The notes below the pieces were generated by a model, which had not been told where the DNA came from, made no database searches, and saw only the letters and a list, made by a program, of their open reading frames with translations. From Lichina pygmaea (Eukaryota; Ascomycota; Lichinomycetes; Lichinales; Lichinaceae): DNA of 64,000 bases. The position numbers and the translations under genes were made by a program. Location of the stretch: the NCBI GenBank assembly GCA_963422465.1, contig OY730170.1, positions 1,054,001-1,118,000 on the forward strand, given 5' to 3'. Positions 47,496 to 60,035 of the stretch are shown piece after piece; the first letter of the stretch is position 1; each line of letters begins with the position of its first letter.

Positions 47496-48097
47496 ATGAT
47501 CTTCATGGTGCGTAGTAGTCCGGGTCACCGGCACTGTTTCCTCCGTCTTCCCCTCTCCCTCTCCTCCTGCTCCTCCATTTCCTCCTCCTCCCGCGACTTC
47601 TTCTCTCTCGACCGCGGTGATCGCACTGGCTCCCCCACCCCTGCTAACCTCGCTCGACGGATGCACGGACGGGGGTTAGGTGACGCTGAAGGAAAACGCC
47701 TCGCCCGAGGAGCTTGAGAAGTGGGGCCCTCCGTTTCCACGACTGTCCTCTTCACGCCGGTCCTTTCCCAGTGCAGCGTCTTTCGACGGCGATGGCGCCC
47801 CCCGAGACTCGAGAAGAATGCTGAGTGGCGTCTACTGTCGCGCTGCTACCTAGGGCGAAGGATCATGCCAAGGACCAAGGAGGCAAGATCACGCACGATT
47901 CAGCACTGCTGAAGAGCTTCCAGTACGTCGCCAGTCACCTATCACCTGTCATCTGCACGAAAATAAAAGTCGGGGCGGGAGCTGAGCCCTATCTGTGCAG
48001 CGTCGAATTCCCGGAAGATGCGGTCCATTCGCTCGCGTCGAACGAGCACATCGACGTCGAGGCTGATACAGAGGTCAAGACGCAGAACGTCTCCTGA
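47496..48097 (+). CDS. PBI2: Proteinase B inhibitor 2 (inhibitor I9 family)
   Basis: Four exons, 47496-47507, 47680-47720, 47854-47922 and 48001-48097, give 72 residues, close to the 75 of yeast Pbi2. This small cytosolic protein inhibits the vacuolar subtilisin-type protease B and is a partner in the LMA1 factor of vacuole fusion. The spliced product reads MIFMVTLKENASPEELEKAK, DHAKDQGGKITHD, then HVEFPEDAVHSLASNEHIDV and EADTEVKTQ, the whole I9 fold without a protease attached. The first exon is only 12 nt. All introns are GT..AG and 77-172 nt long. It is tail-to-tail with an aspartic protease gene 227 bases away. Confidence 0.88.
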
Positions 48098-48324
48098 GCG
48101 AGGTCGCGGCCATGCGCCGCTGACGGGCCGAGGAGGTTTTCGAGATCGTAAGAGGGTCGAATGTATCCGTTCGAGTGACCGATAGCCTACAATCAAGTTG
48201 GACCATATGCTCCGACGATGATGAAGATGGTGATAGTGATGGGTGATGATGTATCGATCGCTTTCTATTGTAATCTGTAGGAGACTGCCGCCTGTGATGC
48301 CTCCGACACCGCTCCGCACGAGGA

Positions 48325-49913
48325 CTATGCGTGGGGCGCGAAGCCCAGCTGCTTGTTTCCCCCGTCAAAGACGACAAACTGGGCGTTGAAGAGGGTGTCC
48401 CCGAGAATCTGAACCGGGTGCCCCGCGTTCGACTGCAACGAACCGAAACAGCCTGCCGGGCGGAGAGGAGAGGAAAGATCAGCATGAGGTTTGAAGGTGG
48501 CAGAGCGTGTAAGAGGGGCGGGGGCGAGGGGTGGATCGGGGGGCGAAAAGAACTCACGATCGCTTCCCCGCCCGAGCCTGTTGAACGTCATCAGACTGCC
48601 CGGGATGTTCGCCGTGTACGACTCGCTGATGACGATGCCAAAGTCTGGCATCTCGCTGTCGCACGGGTAGACGAAACCTCCCTGGGTCGGATCGAAACGC
48701 GCGCCCTCGACCTGGGCGTAGTAGCCTTCGACGACCTCGTCGTCCATGAGCAGGATGGACGTGCCGGTATCTAGCTCGAGCAAGAGTCAGTGCCCTGGAA
48801 CCAATGTGGCGAGACGGATGTGCCCGTTCGGGCCAGGGCCGCACAGACGTACCGGCAATGGACGGCGAGGCGTTCGGGGTGCTGATCGTCTGTCCGCCCA
48901 CGGTGACGCCTGGGGTGTCGATCTGCCACCAGCCCTGCGACGCGTCGATCTTGACAAAGTTCAGCGGGCCCGTGAACTTGCTCTCGTCCACGTTCCCAAA
49001 CTCGTAGCTGCCGCTCTCGCCTCGCTTGAGCACGGCCGTGAACAGGGGCTCGGCCAAGGTGGGCATGGCGTTGTCGAAGAAGGTCGTCTCTCTCTGCGGT
49101 CTGACTGTCGTCGGGTCAGCGACGGCCATCGGAGGACGGGTCTCGCGGGAGCCTCGTCGAGGACTCACCTTGGTTGATTTTCGAGAAGCCGAGCCCCATC
49201 AGGCCGTCCGAGTTGAAGTCCTCGGTGAAGGATCCGCTCACTCTCGTGGCCAGCTCGACGGCCTGTCCTTGCACCTCGACACCGCCGACATCGACGGTGT
49301 CCTTGCCGACGACGCCCGACGCGCTGCTCTGGTCGCCGTAGCGGATGCTGAACGTCGCGCCGTCGATCTCCTCGAACGTCGGGCTCTTGGCGGGGTCGAA
49401 CAGGGTGTGGCCGTTGACCTGAGGCGGCGGGAGCAGGGAGCTGAACACCCATCTGCAAGGGATCGAGGATGAGATTTGTACCGAGCAGCGCACGTGGCTC
49501 GTGGGGCTAGTCACTCACAGGTCCGACGAGCCGGTGTCGAGGTTCATGACGAGGGCTTGCCCACCGATCGTGACCGGGACCAGGAACTGGGTCTCGCCAG
49601 GGAGGAAGCCCGACGCGGCAGCGACACGGACGGCGTCGCCGGCGTCGGTCTCGTTGTCGACCTCGAATGGGAGCTCACCGGGCAGGGCGTGCGGGAGATG
49701 CCAGCCAAACTTCCCGAACGTTTGCCGCACGGCGACGGAGCCGTCGCGGACGTAGTTTGGGTTCTCGAAGCGGGGAAGGATAAAGGATCTGCCCTTGAGG
49801 TGCTTCTCCGACGACGACGATGACGACGACGACGCCGTGGGCGCGGCCCACACGCTGCTTGCACACCATAGCGAAAGAAGAAGAAGAAGCGAACCGACGA
49901 AGATGCGCGGCAT
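48325..49913 (-). CDS. Secreted pepsin-like aspartic protease (family A1)
   Basis: Five exons on the minus strand, 49913-49519, 49452-49169, 49104-48853, 48770-48558 and 48452-48325, give 423 residues, the usual length. The signal peptide is MPRIFVGSLLLLLSLWCASS; a pro-segment with a Ser run follows. The two catalytic motifs are VMNLDTGSSDLWVF (Asp at about 127) and DTGTSILL (Asp at 311), each near a splice junction. FDPAKSPTFEEIDGATFSIR, YGDQSSASGVVG, DGLMGLGF and ILGDTLFNAQFVVFDGGNKQ complete the fold. One disulfide pair (CDSEMPD..; CFGSLQSN) is present in the C lobe. No GPI-type tail is seen, so the enzyme is probably soluble and extracellular or vacuolar. Open frames upstream of the ATG are out of the signal-peptide context. 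Confidence 0.92.
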
Positions 49914-52423
49914 CTTCGTGGAGATCAAGCAGAGGGAGAGCGAAAGAGAAATTGATCTAGAATGCAAGGAAAGGAGGGTAGTCGAAGGCAAGGCTTGGAC
50001 CAGCAAGCCGAAGAGGCGTCGAGCAAAAGCAGGACGAGTGCCTAAAGAGAGAGAAAAGGAACGGCCAGCCTGTTGCAAGGAAGCAGGCTCGACGACGACG
50101 ACGACAGACAAGAACAGACGATGACGGTCTAGAAGACGCCGAGGCCGCGTCTTAAATGGAAGAGAGCCCTTGAATGAGCCAAGGGCACGCCAAGCCGAGC
50201 AGCGCGTCTTGAGGGAAGCTCCATTGACGGATGTCTGGCCAAGCTCGAGTGTCTATTGGGCCATCACCGTGATATACGCCAAGCCGGGGGGAGGAAGGGG
50301 GGGGGGGTTGTGTGGCTTTTGTTTAGCCTCCGTTGAATGCTTCCTTGAATCGACAATCGAAAGATGAAACATCTTTCCAAACATCATTCCTCCATCTCTC
50401 CATTGTTTGCTCCTGGTGGACGATGGGCTACGTACCGGAACTGTTGGGTTCCGACGCAGAGATGCGACACGCAAGATCTGATCCATCTGAATCGGTACGG
50501 TATGATCGAGATGAACCCTTCCCTCTCTCTCTCTCTCTGGTTCTTGTTTACCCGCCTCGCCATCTGAAAGAAAGTGCTTCTCCCGTTGTGGCTCTCCGTG
50601 GGCTGTTGTGGGGCTCTTGTCGGCCAATGGACATGCGATGAGCTCTGTGCTTGAAACAAAGCCGCCCCCCGACCCAAGAACTCCTTCCCGCGTTCCGCGC
50701 GGCGCGCTTATCTCGTACCTCGTGCGTACCAGTACTCGGACGCGTCGCAGAGCTGTAAGAAGTGGAGGGGGGAAAAGGTGGAGGGTCATGTGATCTCGCG
50801 TTTCTTCCGTCGTCGACACAGGTACATGTACGTAACGTACTCCGTACGCACGTACGTACCTCCGTACCGGTGAGGAAGTCAACATTCACTTAGTCAGCCA
50901 CTAGCCATGTCTCCCCTCGTCCTTCGTCCCTGATATCTGGTCCCGATGTTCGACGGACATTCTACCATACGTCCATAATCCCAGGAAATGATTCTCTGAT
51001 ACTCATACGCATCTCTACCTTCATCAAGTATTGCCCGACGCAGTACCGGTATCACCGTACCGTACGTATTACCGTACCATATCAAACGGAGCTGGGCCAG
51101 TTCACCACCCAAACCACCCCAAGTCCCTGTGGCCCCGTTGGCCTCTCCTGGCAGTCTGTTTGCAGCCTACCATAAAGCCACAGTACAGTACAGTAATGCC
51201 TTGCCATCCAAGCCTTGTGTTGCGGCCGCAGGGCCAGGACTGAGCCTGGCTCAGTCAGTACGGTAGTGTTAGTCAGCTAGACAGAGGGCCATATACCGTA
51301 ACCCTCGGGTCCGAGAGGGCGTCAATGATCATCATCTTCTCCCCTCTCAGAGCAGGCCATTGCCTTTTAGCCCCAGCACCTTGCCACCCAAGCCTCCAAC
51401 CGCTCCGGTAGACCCGCCCACGCCATCTCCCGTCTCTCTCTCTCATAACGTACAGAACAAGCCCAGCGTGCCTACGGTAGCATGACACGCACCGGTACCG
51501 GTGTACCGCAAGTCCCACGACACATCTGACTTGACTTCAAACATCGTGTCTCACTCGCTGTCCTACCGTCACCAACCCTACTACGGCTCTCTCCTATGAG
51601 TACTAGTCTTTGCCAAAGGAATTTGAGCAGGGCTTGTGGATGAGTTGAGGCCTGCGTTCCTTGGCAGTGCTTTGACCAAAGATACCCTTTGGCAGCCCTG
51701 CAAAACTTACGTCGTCATGGACGAGACGGTGATTGATTGATTGATTGAGTGAGTGAGGGAGTGACGACAAGGCAGTGGTGGCCCGGATACCAGATGAGTG
51801 ACGAGCGTAGGACTAAGTGACTGCAAGAGGCTACGGCACAGCATGATTGTGTAGATACTGTAGCTTCAGATATGAGAACAACATTGGCTGACGTACGAGG
51901 ATACAGCGCTCCGACGGGGAACGAGCTACTGTTTAGGGTGAAAAAAGAGCTTTCATGTGTGACAGTTAGGTCCTATGTTCGCCGACGCTTGGGATAATTG
52001 GAGACTGTGATTAGGCGATTCGATGGAAGGAAGAGGTTCAGCTGGTAGACTTTGAACGACCCAAAAGAAACGACAAACCCCATCAGGAAGGGGAGGGGAA
52101 GAAGGAAGAGGGGCCCGATGAAGAATGTCGAGGTGGAAAGATCATAAATTAGTAATGCTGCAACGTGTAAGAAACTTCTCCCGCGGACGAGGAGGATGGG
52201 GAATGACAGATATCTCATGGTGGAAGAGAAAGAAACTGGAATTGAGCGACGGCCCACCGAAGAAAAGGGAAAGAAGGAAAGAGAAAAGAGATGCGATGGC
52301 GTGCTTGTCAGTCCAAACCAAGATGCGACGCCGTGCGCCACCGAATGCAAAAGGATATGCCCTCTCCCTCCATCACCAGTGCCAGCCATATCGAAAAGGG
52401 AGACGCGACCGACGGACTCGAGC
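49914..52423. other. Intergenic region
   Basis: About 2.5 kb without a supported gene. Features are a GAC microsatellite (about 50091-50106), an 11-base G run (50297-50307), a CT run near 50523-50538, GTAC-rich clusters (50820-50870, 51040-51080, 51180-51195, 51490) and TGAT/GAGT repeats at about 51727-51760. The left end holds the aspartic protease promoter. Confidence 0.5.
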
Positions 52424-55400
52424 TCATTGATGCCAGGTGTTGCGCATCGTCCGGTCGTCCCCCATCCGTGTAAAGGCCGTCGAGTACATAGACTTCATGT
52501 CGTCCATCTCGGCGTTGTTCTCATCGTACGCGCTGCCATACGACTGCTCCATGCTCGGTCCGCGACGGCCCGGCAGGTTGTTCAGTTGGGCGTAGTCGTC
52601 CCATCGCTGCATCGGGATGCTGCGCGGGTTGAAGCCTTCGTCTTCGATCTGGACGACCTTGCTGCTGCCCTTCTCGCCGAGCACGACGCGCGTGCTGCCC
52701 CAGGTGAAGTCGTCCTGCTTCCAGAAGGAGTAGATGGGAAGGATGAACGAGTACACCGGGAAGGCGATGATGTAGATGATCATCCAGCCGATGTGCTGCC
52801 ACTGGCGCTTGATGGTGAAGATGAGCGCCTGGAGACCGTACACGGCCGCGATCATGACCACCGAGATGAGCGGGAACGGCCCGTCGCGCTTGGCGATGCG
52901 GTAGATGAGGTAGCCCAGGTAGGCACACGTCGCCGGCAGGATGATCGTTCCGAAGAGGTCGATGAAGACGACGAAGCGCATGCTGAAGAAGCAGAAGCCG
53001 CACATCTCCTTGAGGAAGACCAACTCGAACAGGTTGTGGACCGTCGAGTTGATCCATCGCCGTCGCTGCGAGACCAAGACCGACCAGGTCTCAGGCGCGG
53101 CCGTGCTCGCGTACGCGTCCGGGATGAACTTGTACGACATGTACGGGAAATGTTTGGTCATCAGCGTCGTCAGATATCGGTCCTCGCCGAGGGCGAGCAA
53201 GTTCTTCTTGTGCAGCGTATCGACGTCGCCGATGCTGTACTCGGCGATCACCTTGTCCGAGATGACGAGCGGCTTGCCCTTGTCGGACGTACGCAGCCGG
53301 TACATGCAGAAACTAGGCGCGATCATGTTAGCAGGCACTCCCTCGAGCATGGAATCTTCCCCCCCTTCGAACAAAAAAAAAAAAGAGAAAAGAAAAGGAA
53401 AAGATAAGAAGAAAAAGAAAGAGAGGGGGGGGGGGGGGGACCTACCATCCAGGCAAACAGGTGACGCTCCCGAACAGGCTCTCAAAGGCCTTGGCCAGGT
53501 GATGCGAGATGTAATATTCGTAGACCTGAATCATCGTCCACCACGACCGCTGTTCGTTCTCGAGGCTCGTCTCGCCGCAGATACCGGCCACCTTGGTGTT
53601 GTTGGCGCAGGCGGCCACGAGTCGGTTCAGCGACTCCTCCTGGACGCTGGTGTCGGCGTCCACCATGAGCACGTACTCGTACAGCTCCGGGTCGACGCCG
53701 ATGATGTTGTTGATCTGGTGGAACACCTCGAGCTCCATCGGCGACATGGGAGAGCGGTGGTGCACGCGGTTCAAGAAGTTGAGCAGGAGCACCTGCGAGT
53801 CACGCTTGCCGCGGTTGCCCGGCTTCGGTCTGGCCTGCTCCGACTCCTTGCCCACCTTGACGACGACGACGTACGGCACCACGTTGCCCTCGTACTCGTA
53901 CAGGCCCGAGTACACCTTGGCGTAGTTGAGCTGCTCGCTGCCCTGGCCGACGCTCTTGAACGGCAAGGCCGGAGGATCGACGCGTGGATCGACGCCGAGG
54001 ATGTCGAGCACGATCTTCGGCGTCGGTCGGTCGTTGCCGCCGCCGACGATCATGCCGTCGCAGACGACGCAGATGAGCTTCCTCTTGTTGTCGTACCGGA
54101 GCGACGTCAGCGAGTCGAGGCCGCGCCGCAGCTGATCCTCGCCCTCGGTGTAGGCCGGTACGAGGCAGACGACGAACTTGTCCTGCGGCGCCGGATGACG
54201 CTTCGAGCCGAGCTGGAGCGCCGCCAGGAACTTGGCGAGGATGACGGTGCAGATGATGATGGCGAAGGCGAGCAGCGACCAGTTGCTGACCTGGCACTTG
54301 GCGCTTTTGGTGAAATCGGTCCGGCCCAGGTAGAAGGCGTTGTTGAGGCAGTTCAGGCTGTTGCGGTTCGTCGTGAGGTTCAGCCGGCTCTCCCACAGCT
54401 CGGTGATGTCGGCGCCCGGGTTGGCCTTGACCAGGTCCTCGACGTCGGTCGCGAAGAAGCTGTACTGGGCGAGGTCGTTCTGGCGCTTCAGCGTGTGGAA
54501 GTAGTCCGTCAGGTCGAAGATCTTGTCGTGGAGGATGAACCACTGGCGATCCTGGTTCTCTCCCTGGTCCTGGACGTCCCGCGGGTCCCACACGACGTCG
54601 CCCTTGTAGAACTCCTTGATGCGCGGCAGGAACTTGTTCGGATACCAGTCAATGTCCCTCAGCGCCGTCTTCGGGTCCGGCTGATAGCGGGGGCCGGAGA
54701 CGTGCATCGCCTCCGGGAACTCGATCGTCTTGTTCGGCTGCAGCATGACGGTGATGTCGTCGACCAGGCCGGGACAGGCGACGGTCAAGGGCGGGGCGAA
54801 GTAGGCGTCGAGGTTCATGCCGGCCAGCGGCTGCATGTTGTCCCTCGTGGTGCGGATGTTGGTGTCGCTGTGCTGCAGCTTCCAGAACTTGGAGATGTCG
54901 TAGACCTTGCCGTGGACGCTCACCCAGAAGTCGGCCTCGCCCTGGTGCGTGCTGATCTCCTTCTCCCGCCAGGCCTTGTCGAAGTTGGGGCAGAGCAGCT
55001 TGCCGAGGGCGATGATGTAGAAGACGACGAGGGCGTTGAGGAGGCCGATGAAGAGGAAGAGGACGAGCTTCTCGCGCCAGGCCATGCGCACGTCCGGTCG
55101 CTTCATGCGGCCGACGACCCGGAGCGCGAAGGACGGGACCCAGAAGGTCAGGATCCAGACCACGGTGGCCCAGATGCGGCGAGTCTTGGAGATGGGTTGC
55201 TCGGTCACGACGGCCGGCTCCCCCGTCTCCGGATCGACGTAGCCCGGCATCTCCTGGCCGTCGTACGTGACCTCGCCGCGCTTCTCGTCGCCCTTGCTTC
55301 CGAGCCCGTAGTCGCCGACACCGCCGCCCATGGCGCTGAGCGCCGTCGTCGGAGCGAGGGACCGTCGTCCCAGCGCGCTGCGGGCGCCGAGCGTGAGCGA

Positions 55401-56325
55401 GCTCTGCCGCCGCTGAAGCAGACGGTCCTGGCTGCCGGCGTCGAAGAAGCCGCTCGCGGCGGGGTCGCGCCCGTCGACCGAGTATCCGCCCTCCGGACCA
55501 CCGAAGGACGAGAAGTTGTCGAGCGTGGCGGCGAAGGGCGACTCGGGCCCGTGACCGGCGACGGGAGGGGAGGCGGCCTCGGAGGTCTTGATGTCGAGCA
55601 TGCTCTCGGCCTCCCACCAGGGCACTTCGCGCATCCACACGCGCTCGCGCCCGATGACGACCTCGCCGTTGCTCCAGCCCCGCTCGAGGAGCCAGCTCTC
55701 GACGCCGTCGCGTCCCTCGGTGCAGCCGAGCGGGGCGTAGCGTCGGTGGAACTCCTCGACGTCGAAGTCGGCGGTGAAGTCGAGCACGCGGTTGCGGCGG
55801 TTGGCCCACTCGGGAAGACGCCAGGCCCGCAGCTGCCTCGAGATGGTGCCGGCGGACCAGGCCGCCGTCGGCGACGCCAGCGTGGCCAGGCCGGCGGGGG
55901 ATTCGTCCGACGGGTGCAGCGCGAGGTGATACCACACGCGGCTGCTGCCGAGCAGGCCCAAAAGGTCGAAGCGGCCGAGCCGGCCGACGTTCACGCCCTC
56001 GCCGGGCACCGGGTAGAGCACCTTGGCCAGGAAGTCGTCGGGCTCGACCTGCCTCCCGACCCTCTCGAGCACGCCTTCCCGTCGGTCACGCTCGTACTCG
56101 CGCTCGCGGGCGGCCGAGCTGCCGGCAATGCCCAGCTCGGCTTCGACGTCCGACACGGCGGCGCTCATCTCGCGAAGCACGGACGACCCGGCCGGCGCCG
56201 TCTCGACACCGTCGTCTCGGATCTCGGCGTTGATGCCGACGGTCTCGTCGAAGACGCCGCGGAGGGCGACGGCCTTGCCGAGCGCCTGAGCGGGGATCTC
56301 GACGATGCTGATCATGACGGTGTCG

Positions 56326-56357
<32 letters not shown>

Positions 56358-57458
56358 CCTGTCGTCCATCGTCGTCGTCACACCGGCCTCGTCGGCCGAG
56401 CTACCGGCCGACGAGGCGCCCGGACGAGCTCGACGCAGGTCGTGCCGGATCGCCTCGTTCGCCCTGGCCACGACCCAGTCGACCAGGGCCTCGTAGAGGC
56501 CGGCGATCAGCGACTCGCGGTCGGTGGTGCCAGTCTGGTGAACGAGCACCTCCGGGTCGATGCCCAGGAGCCCACCCACGTCCTCGCATGTCGCCTCGAG
56601 GGCGTCCGACTCGACCAGGTAGCCCAGCGTGTCCCCGAGCTTGAGCAGACCGGCCAGCGCGGACAGCAGGTTCCGCTGCAGTGCGCCCTTGATGCCGATG
56701 GCGCGCAAGGACTCTCGGAAGTCCTCGGCCGAGGCGGCATCGTCGACGGCCGGCAGATACGACGGTGGATCGACGGTGCCAGACCGGTTGAGCAGCGAGT
56801 ACTCCGACAGATGCTTCAATCCGAGGAAGTCACGCTCAGCGGGGGTCGAGGCCGAGGTGAGGAGATAGTAGAACACATCGAAGGCGCGGTGGCCGGGTTC
56901 CGACGGGACGTTGAGCAGGCCGGCCGCCGTGTCGATGCCAGCGTTCGACAGCGCGATCGAGGCGGCGGTCAGCTCGCCGGCCAAGGTGAGGGTGAGGGTG
57001 GTCCGAAGGGAGGCATAGCGCGGCGCGGACGGGTTATAGGGGGTCACGCAGTGAAGAAACGGCCGGAGGGCGGCGAGCGAGGCGTAAAAGGCCGGCGGGA
57101 GGGTGAAGGGCAAGGCAGCCACAAAGGGCGGCAGCAGGGACGGCGTCGAGTGATGCAAGGAGCCCAGGACGATGCAGCCATCCTCGGCTCGGCGGCGGGC
57201 GTGCTCCCACGCTCGACGTGCCAGCCCGACGTCGACGATTCCGCCAGAACGGCCCTCGGCATCGGGCTTCGACGCCGAGATCCATGTGTTGACGACCAGG
57301 CTCGCGCTCACGTCGAGCCGGTAGGGCTGCGCCGAAGTATAGGCCACATGTAGGGCGTTCAGCAACGTCGTCGTCGAGATGGTCGTGACATTCCGAGGGC
57401 TTCCTGGGACCAGGGAGACGTTGGAGTAGTTCGAGGCGCGATTCGGACTGCTCGCCAT
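52424..57458 (-). CDS. Class VII chitin synthase with degenerate myosin-like head
   Basis: Two exons on the minus strand, 57458-53446 and 53312-52424, give 1633 residues. The enzyme polymerises UDP-GlcNAc into chitin at the plasma membrane of growing hyphae. The first ~550 residues resemble the myosin-like head of this class but show no ATP-binding P-loop, which separates class VII from class V. Then come a membrane segment region ([20 protein letters not shown]), a cytochrome-b5-like part ([15 protein letters not shown]) and the catalytic domain with [26 protein letters not shown] and [13 protein letters not shown]. Several C-terminal membrane helices follow. It ends after a short acidic tail and lacks the DEK-C domain of class V, consistent with the class. 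The single intron restores [15 protein letters not shown] and begins gtaggt followed by a 15-base C run. Confidence 0.93.
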
Positions 57459-58996
57459 CGCCCCCTCGTTTCCCCTCGTCCAGCGCGGACTCGATCTCCT
57501 CGACCGTCTACCGTCTCGTGGACCGATCGAGCAAACTCATCCGTCGGCCACGCCAGCGACAGCCTTTCCCCCTGAGGTATCCAGAAGGGACTCCAATCCA
57601 GCTCTTTGACCTCGTCTCTCCCGGATCGTGCCCCTGACCCCGACACGTTGTTTTCGCCCCGATTGAGAAGCGCCGATTACACCTGCAGCATGGGTTAGCA
57701 CGAGTCAATCAGCGGGTCCGACGGCCGAACAGCGAACCGTCTCTGGATGGCAGAGCAAGGGAGGATTGGGAATGTTGCGGTCGTCGACACAAGTTGTGGC
57801 CACGGATAATGCTCTGGCAGTCGTCGTCGTAGTCGTCGCTCCAGCAACCGTCGGCAAAAAGGGGGAGAGCAGGCTCGAGCCGGGATAACGATGGACTCGG
57901 ATCTTTTTCCGCTCCCCTGTTCCGAGTTGGAAAAGGCGAAAGAATTGGTCAAGCGTGAACAGCAGCGACAGAAAATAAAGGCAACGATAGGACGCGAAGA
58001 GAGACGCAAAACGAAGGTCGACGATGGACGCCACTGGGGACTACGAAGAGGAAGGGAAGGGCTTGGCTGAAGGAGGAAGATATTCTGGGCGTCCACCAAA
58101 ACAGACAAGCCTCAAAGAAATGCCGAGCTGAAAAACAGCATCATTAATCTGACAAGACTAAATCTTAGCATATTTGATCTAGCAAGACGTGTTCTAGTGA
58201 CGGTTGATGGCGAGGTGTCTTCAAACTTATGATTTGATAGGTTGGATCATGTATTGATGTCTTTTACCGGCATTCTGTAGTATCGTAATGGCGTCTGAGG
58301 TCCGACGAGACTTGCATATACATGAAAGCCGACTCTCCGTGTCTCACGTCTTCTCTAGAACTTTTGGCACGTTCATGCCGAGTGCCCTCGCACGGGACGC
58401 TTTGCGTGGGAATCTTTCCCGCTGCCGAAGATAGCGGCAATCATGCTTACTGTTCGAGTCAGCCACGTCACGCAAGCCCGCTCTAGTAATCACAGTACCT
58501 ACCCTTGGTACCGGGTGCAGTACGTACTCGTACTGCACGTATGTGCCAGACGTACTGTGGAGGTATACTATGTACAAGTGTGTACTGGTACGGGGGTAGG
58601 CTCAAGTTCGACCAAATCAGTAGAGTAATGGTCTTGTCATCAAACCGCCGTGTCTCAATGGCATGGTCTTGCTTACGCCCAGGACTTTGAGGAAGAGTTT
58701 CTAGCTGTAGGAATCAACGCTGTCAGGGCCAGAGCTGCCGGGAGCTTGGTATCCACGACCTACATACGTACGTACGTACTGTACAAGTCAATACTGGCAG
58801 CAGCTCACTGCGGCTCTTCCCCCCCCCCCCCCCCCCCCCCCCTCCCTTATTAAAGTGTGGACCGCAAGGGGGTTAGGCAATGGCATGCTTGGGTATCTCG
58901 TAGGGCCACCCGAAGGCGCTTCATGCCCTGTGCGGCATGTATCATCTAGATCTTGTGGAACGATAGCGTGGGGCTGTACAAGGCAACTCAGCTCGG
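57459..58996. other. Upstream region of class VII chitin synthase
   Basis: No supported gene. It contains the chitin synthase promoter, GTAC-rich clusters (58500-58580, 58760-58790) and a 24-base C run (58819-58842), the longest homopolymer in the window. Confidence 0.5.
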
Positions 58997-60035
58997 TCAG
59001 CCAAGCAACCTTAAGACTAGTTCACAAACCCCAAAATACACCATCGCAGATGGAACTGCTCGAAGAACATGTGGCGTGAGACCGCCATCGAGAGATGCGA
59101 GTCCGCCGTCCTGCCAGGTCAGTCGAACGCAGTGGATCAGGCTCTTGTACCTCGACGTGCCGTCCCCCATCGGTGCCTGCCGCGGTCGAGTCCGGACGAC
59201 TTGGTCGGGGCAAAGGTCAGCACGTGAGACGAAGCCGAGCCTGAACCGGTCTTCATACCTCACGCGGATATGCCACGAGCGCAGTCACAAGCTTGGACAG
59301 CCCGGCAGCCGCACCGACGCCGAACCAGATCTCATTCTGGTCGGGGTCCGTCGTCTCTCGCCTTGCCATGGGTATCTTCAATTGCTCATACAGTGCAAGG
59401 GGGAGTGGTCTCGGCTACACCCAGAAGAGAGACACTCGACCCACGGTAGAGTCCAGAAACTCCCTCTTGCCGCAGAACCTGGGCAACACAATCCAAACTG
59501 TTCCTGTAACGCCCTCGAGCACCTCCGGCCCGCGACTTGTCCAGCTGCAAGCGTCTCTTCACCAGCCAGATGGGGTTTGTGGCAATCCCAATCAACGCGG
59601 CGGCGGCCGAGGCGGAGATGGCGTCGACGGCTGGAGAATCTGGGTCCAAATGCCATGTGTCGCGTGCCATCCGCTCGCAGTTGCCATACGCAAAGGACCT
59701 GACCGCGCTGGCCGGAACAACGCCAGTGAGGCTCGGGCCAAGCCCGCGGTAGAGGCCTCGCCAGCCTTCGGTGCGGTGGATTGACGATAAGAGCTGGACC
59801 GTAAGGTGGACAAGCTGAGCCGGAGTGGTGCTCGAGGAGCGGTGCGTCCGTTAGAAGTCGGTCTGAAGCCGAGTCCTCAGCACGACAAGCGGTGATGTGG
59901 CCAGCGCGACTGCAATCCCGCCGCACCTGTCGACGTCGACGCGTCAAGCAGACGTATCCTCTGAGCCAGGCGTCGATGGAACTCACGCGCCAGCGACGAA
60001 GTGCACCCAGGGCTTTGCAGCAGCGCTTTGTCCGA
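58997..60035 (-). pseudogene. Decayed mitochondrial carrier, RIM2 (pyrimidine nucleotide carrier) type
   Basis: Minus-strand pieces match the three-repeat mitochondrial carrier fold, closest to Rim2. AKPWVHFVAGA splices (gtgagt..cgacag) to CGGIAVALATSPLVVLRTRL, then EGWRGLYRGLGPSLTGVVP, ATNPIWLVKRRLQLDKSRA, EGVSGLYRGSSVSLLGVAE, ALYEQLK and a last part with YKSLIHCVRLTWQD ending VCELVLRLLG. All three signature regions can be seen (SPLVVLRTRL, NPIWLVKRRL, YPREV). It is broken in several ways: no start codon in frame before the first repeat, a stop where Tyr is expected after RLQTDF, a two-base loss before ALYEQ, and no proper acceptor before the last exon. GC content is normal, so RIP is not the cause. 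A working RIM2 presumably exists elsewhere. Confidence 0.8.

Noticed and set aside
52941-57353. A 1470-codon open frame on the plus strand opposite the class VII chitin synthase
   Set aside because: It is the complement of a GC-rich coding exon whose codon bias removes stops from the antisense frame. Its translation is rich in V, L, R, D and E without any family feature.
52424-57458. Class V (csmA-type) identity for the minus-strand chitin synthase
   Set aside because: The myosin-like head shows no P-loop and the C terminus lacks the DEK-C domain, so class VII fits better.
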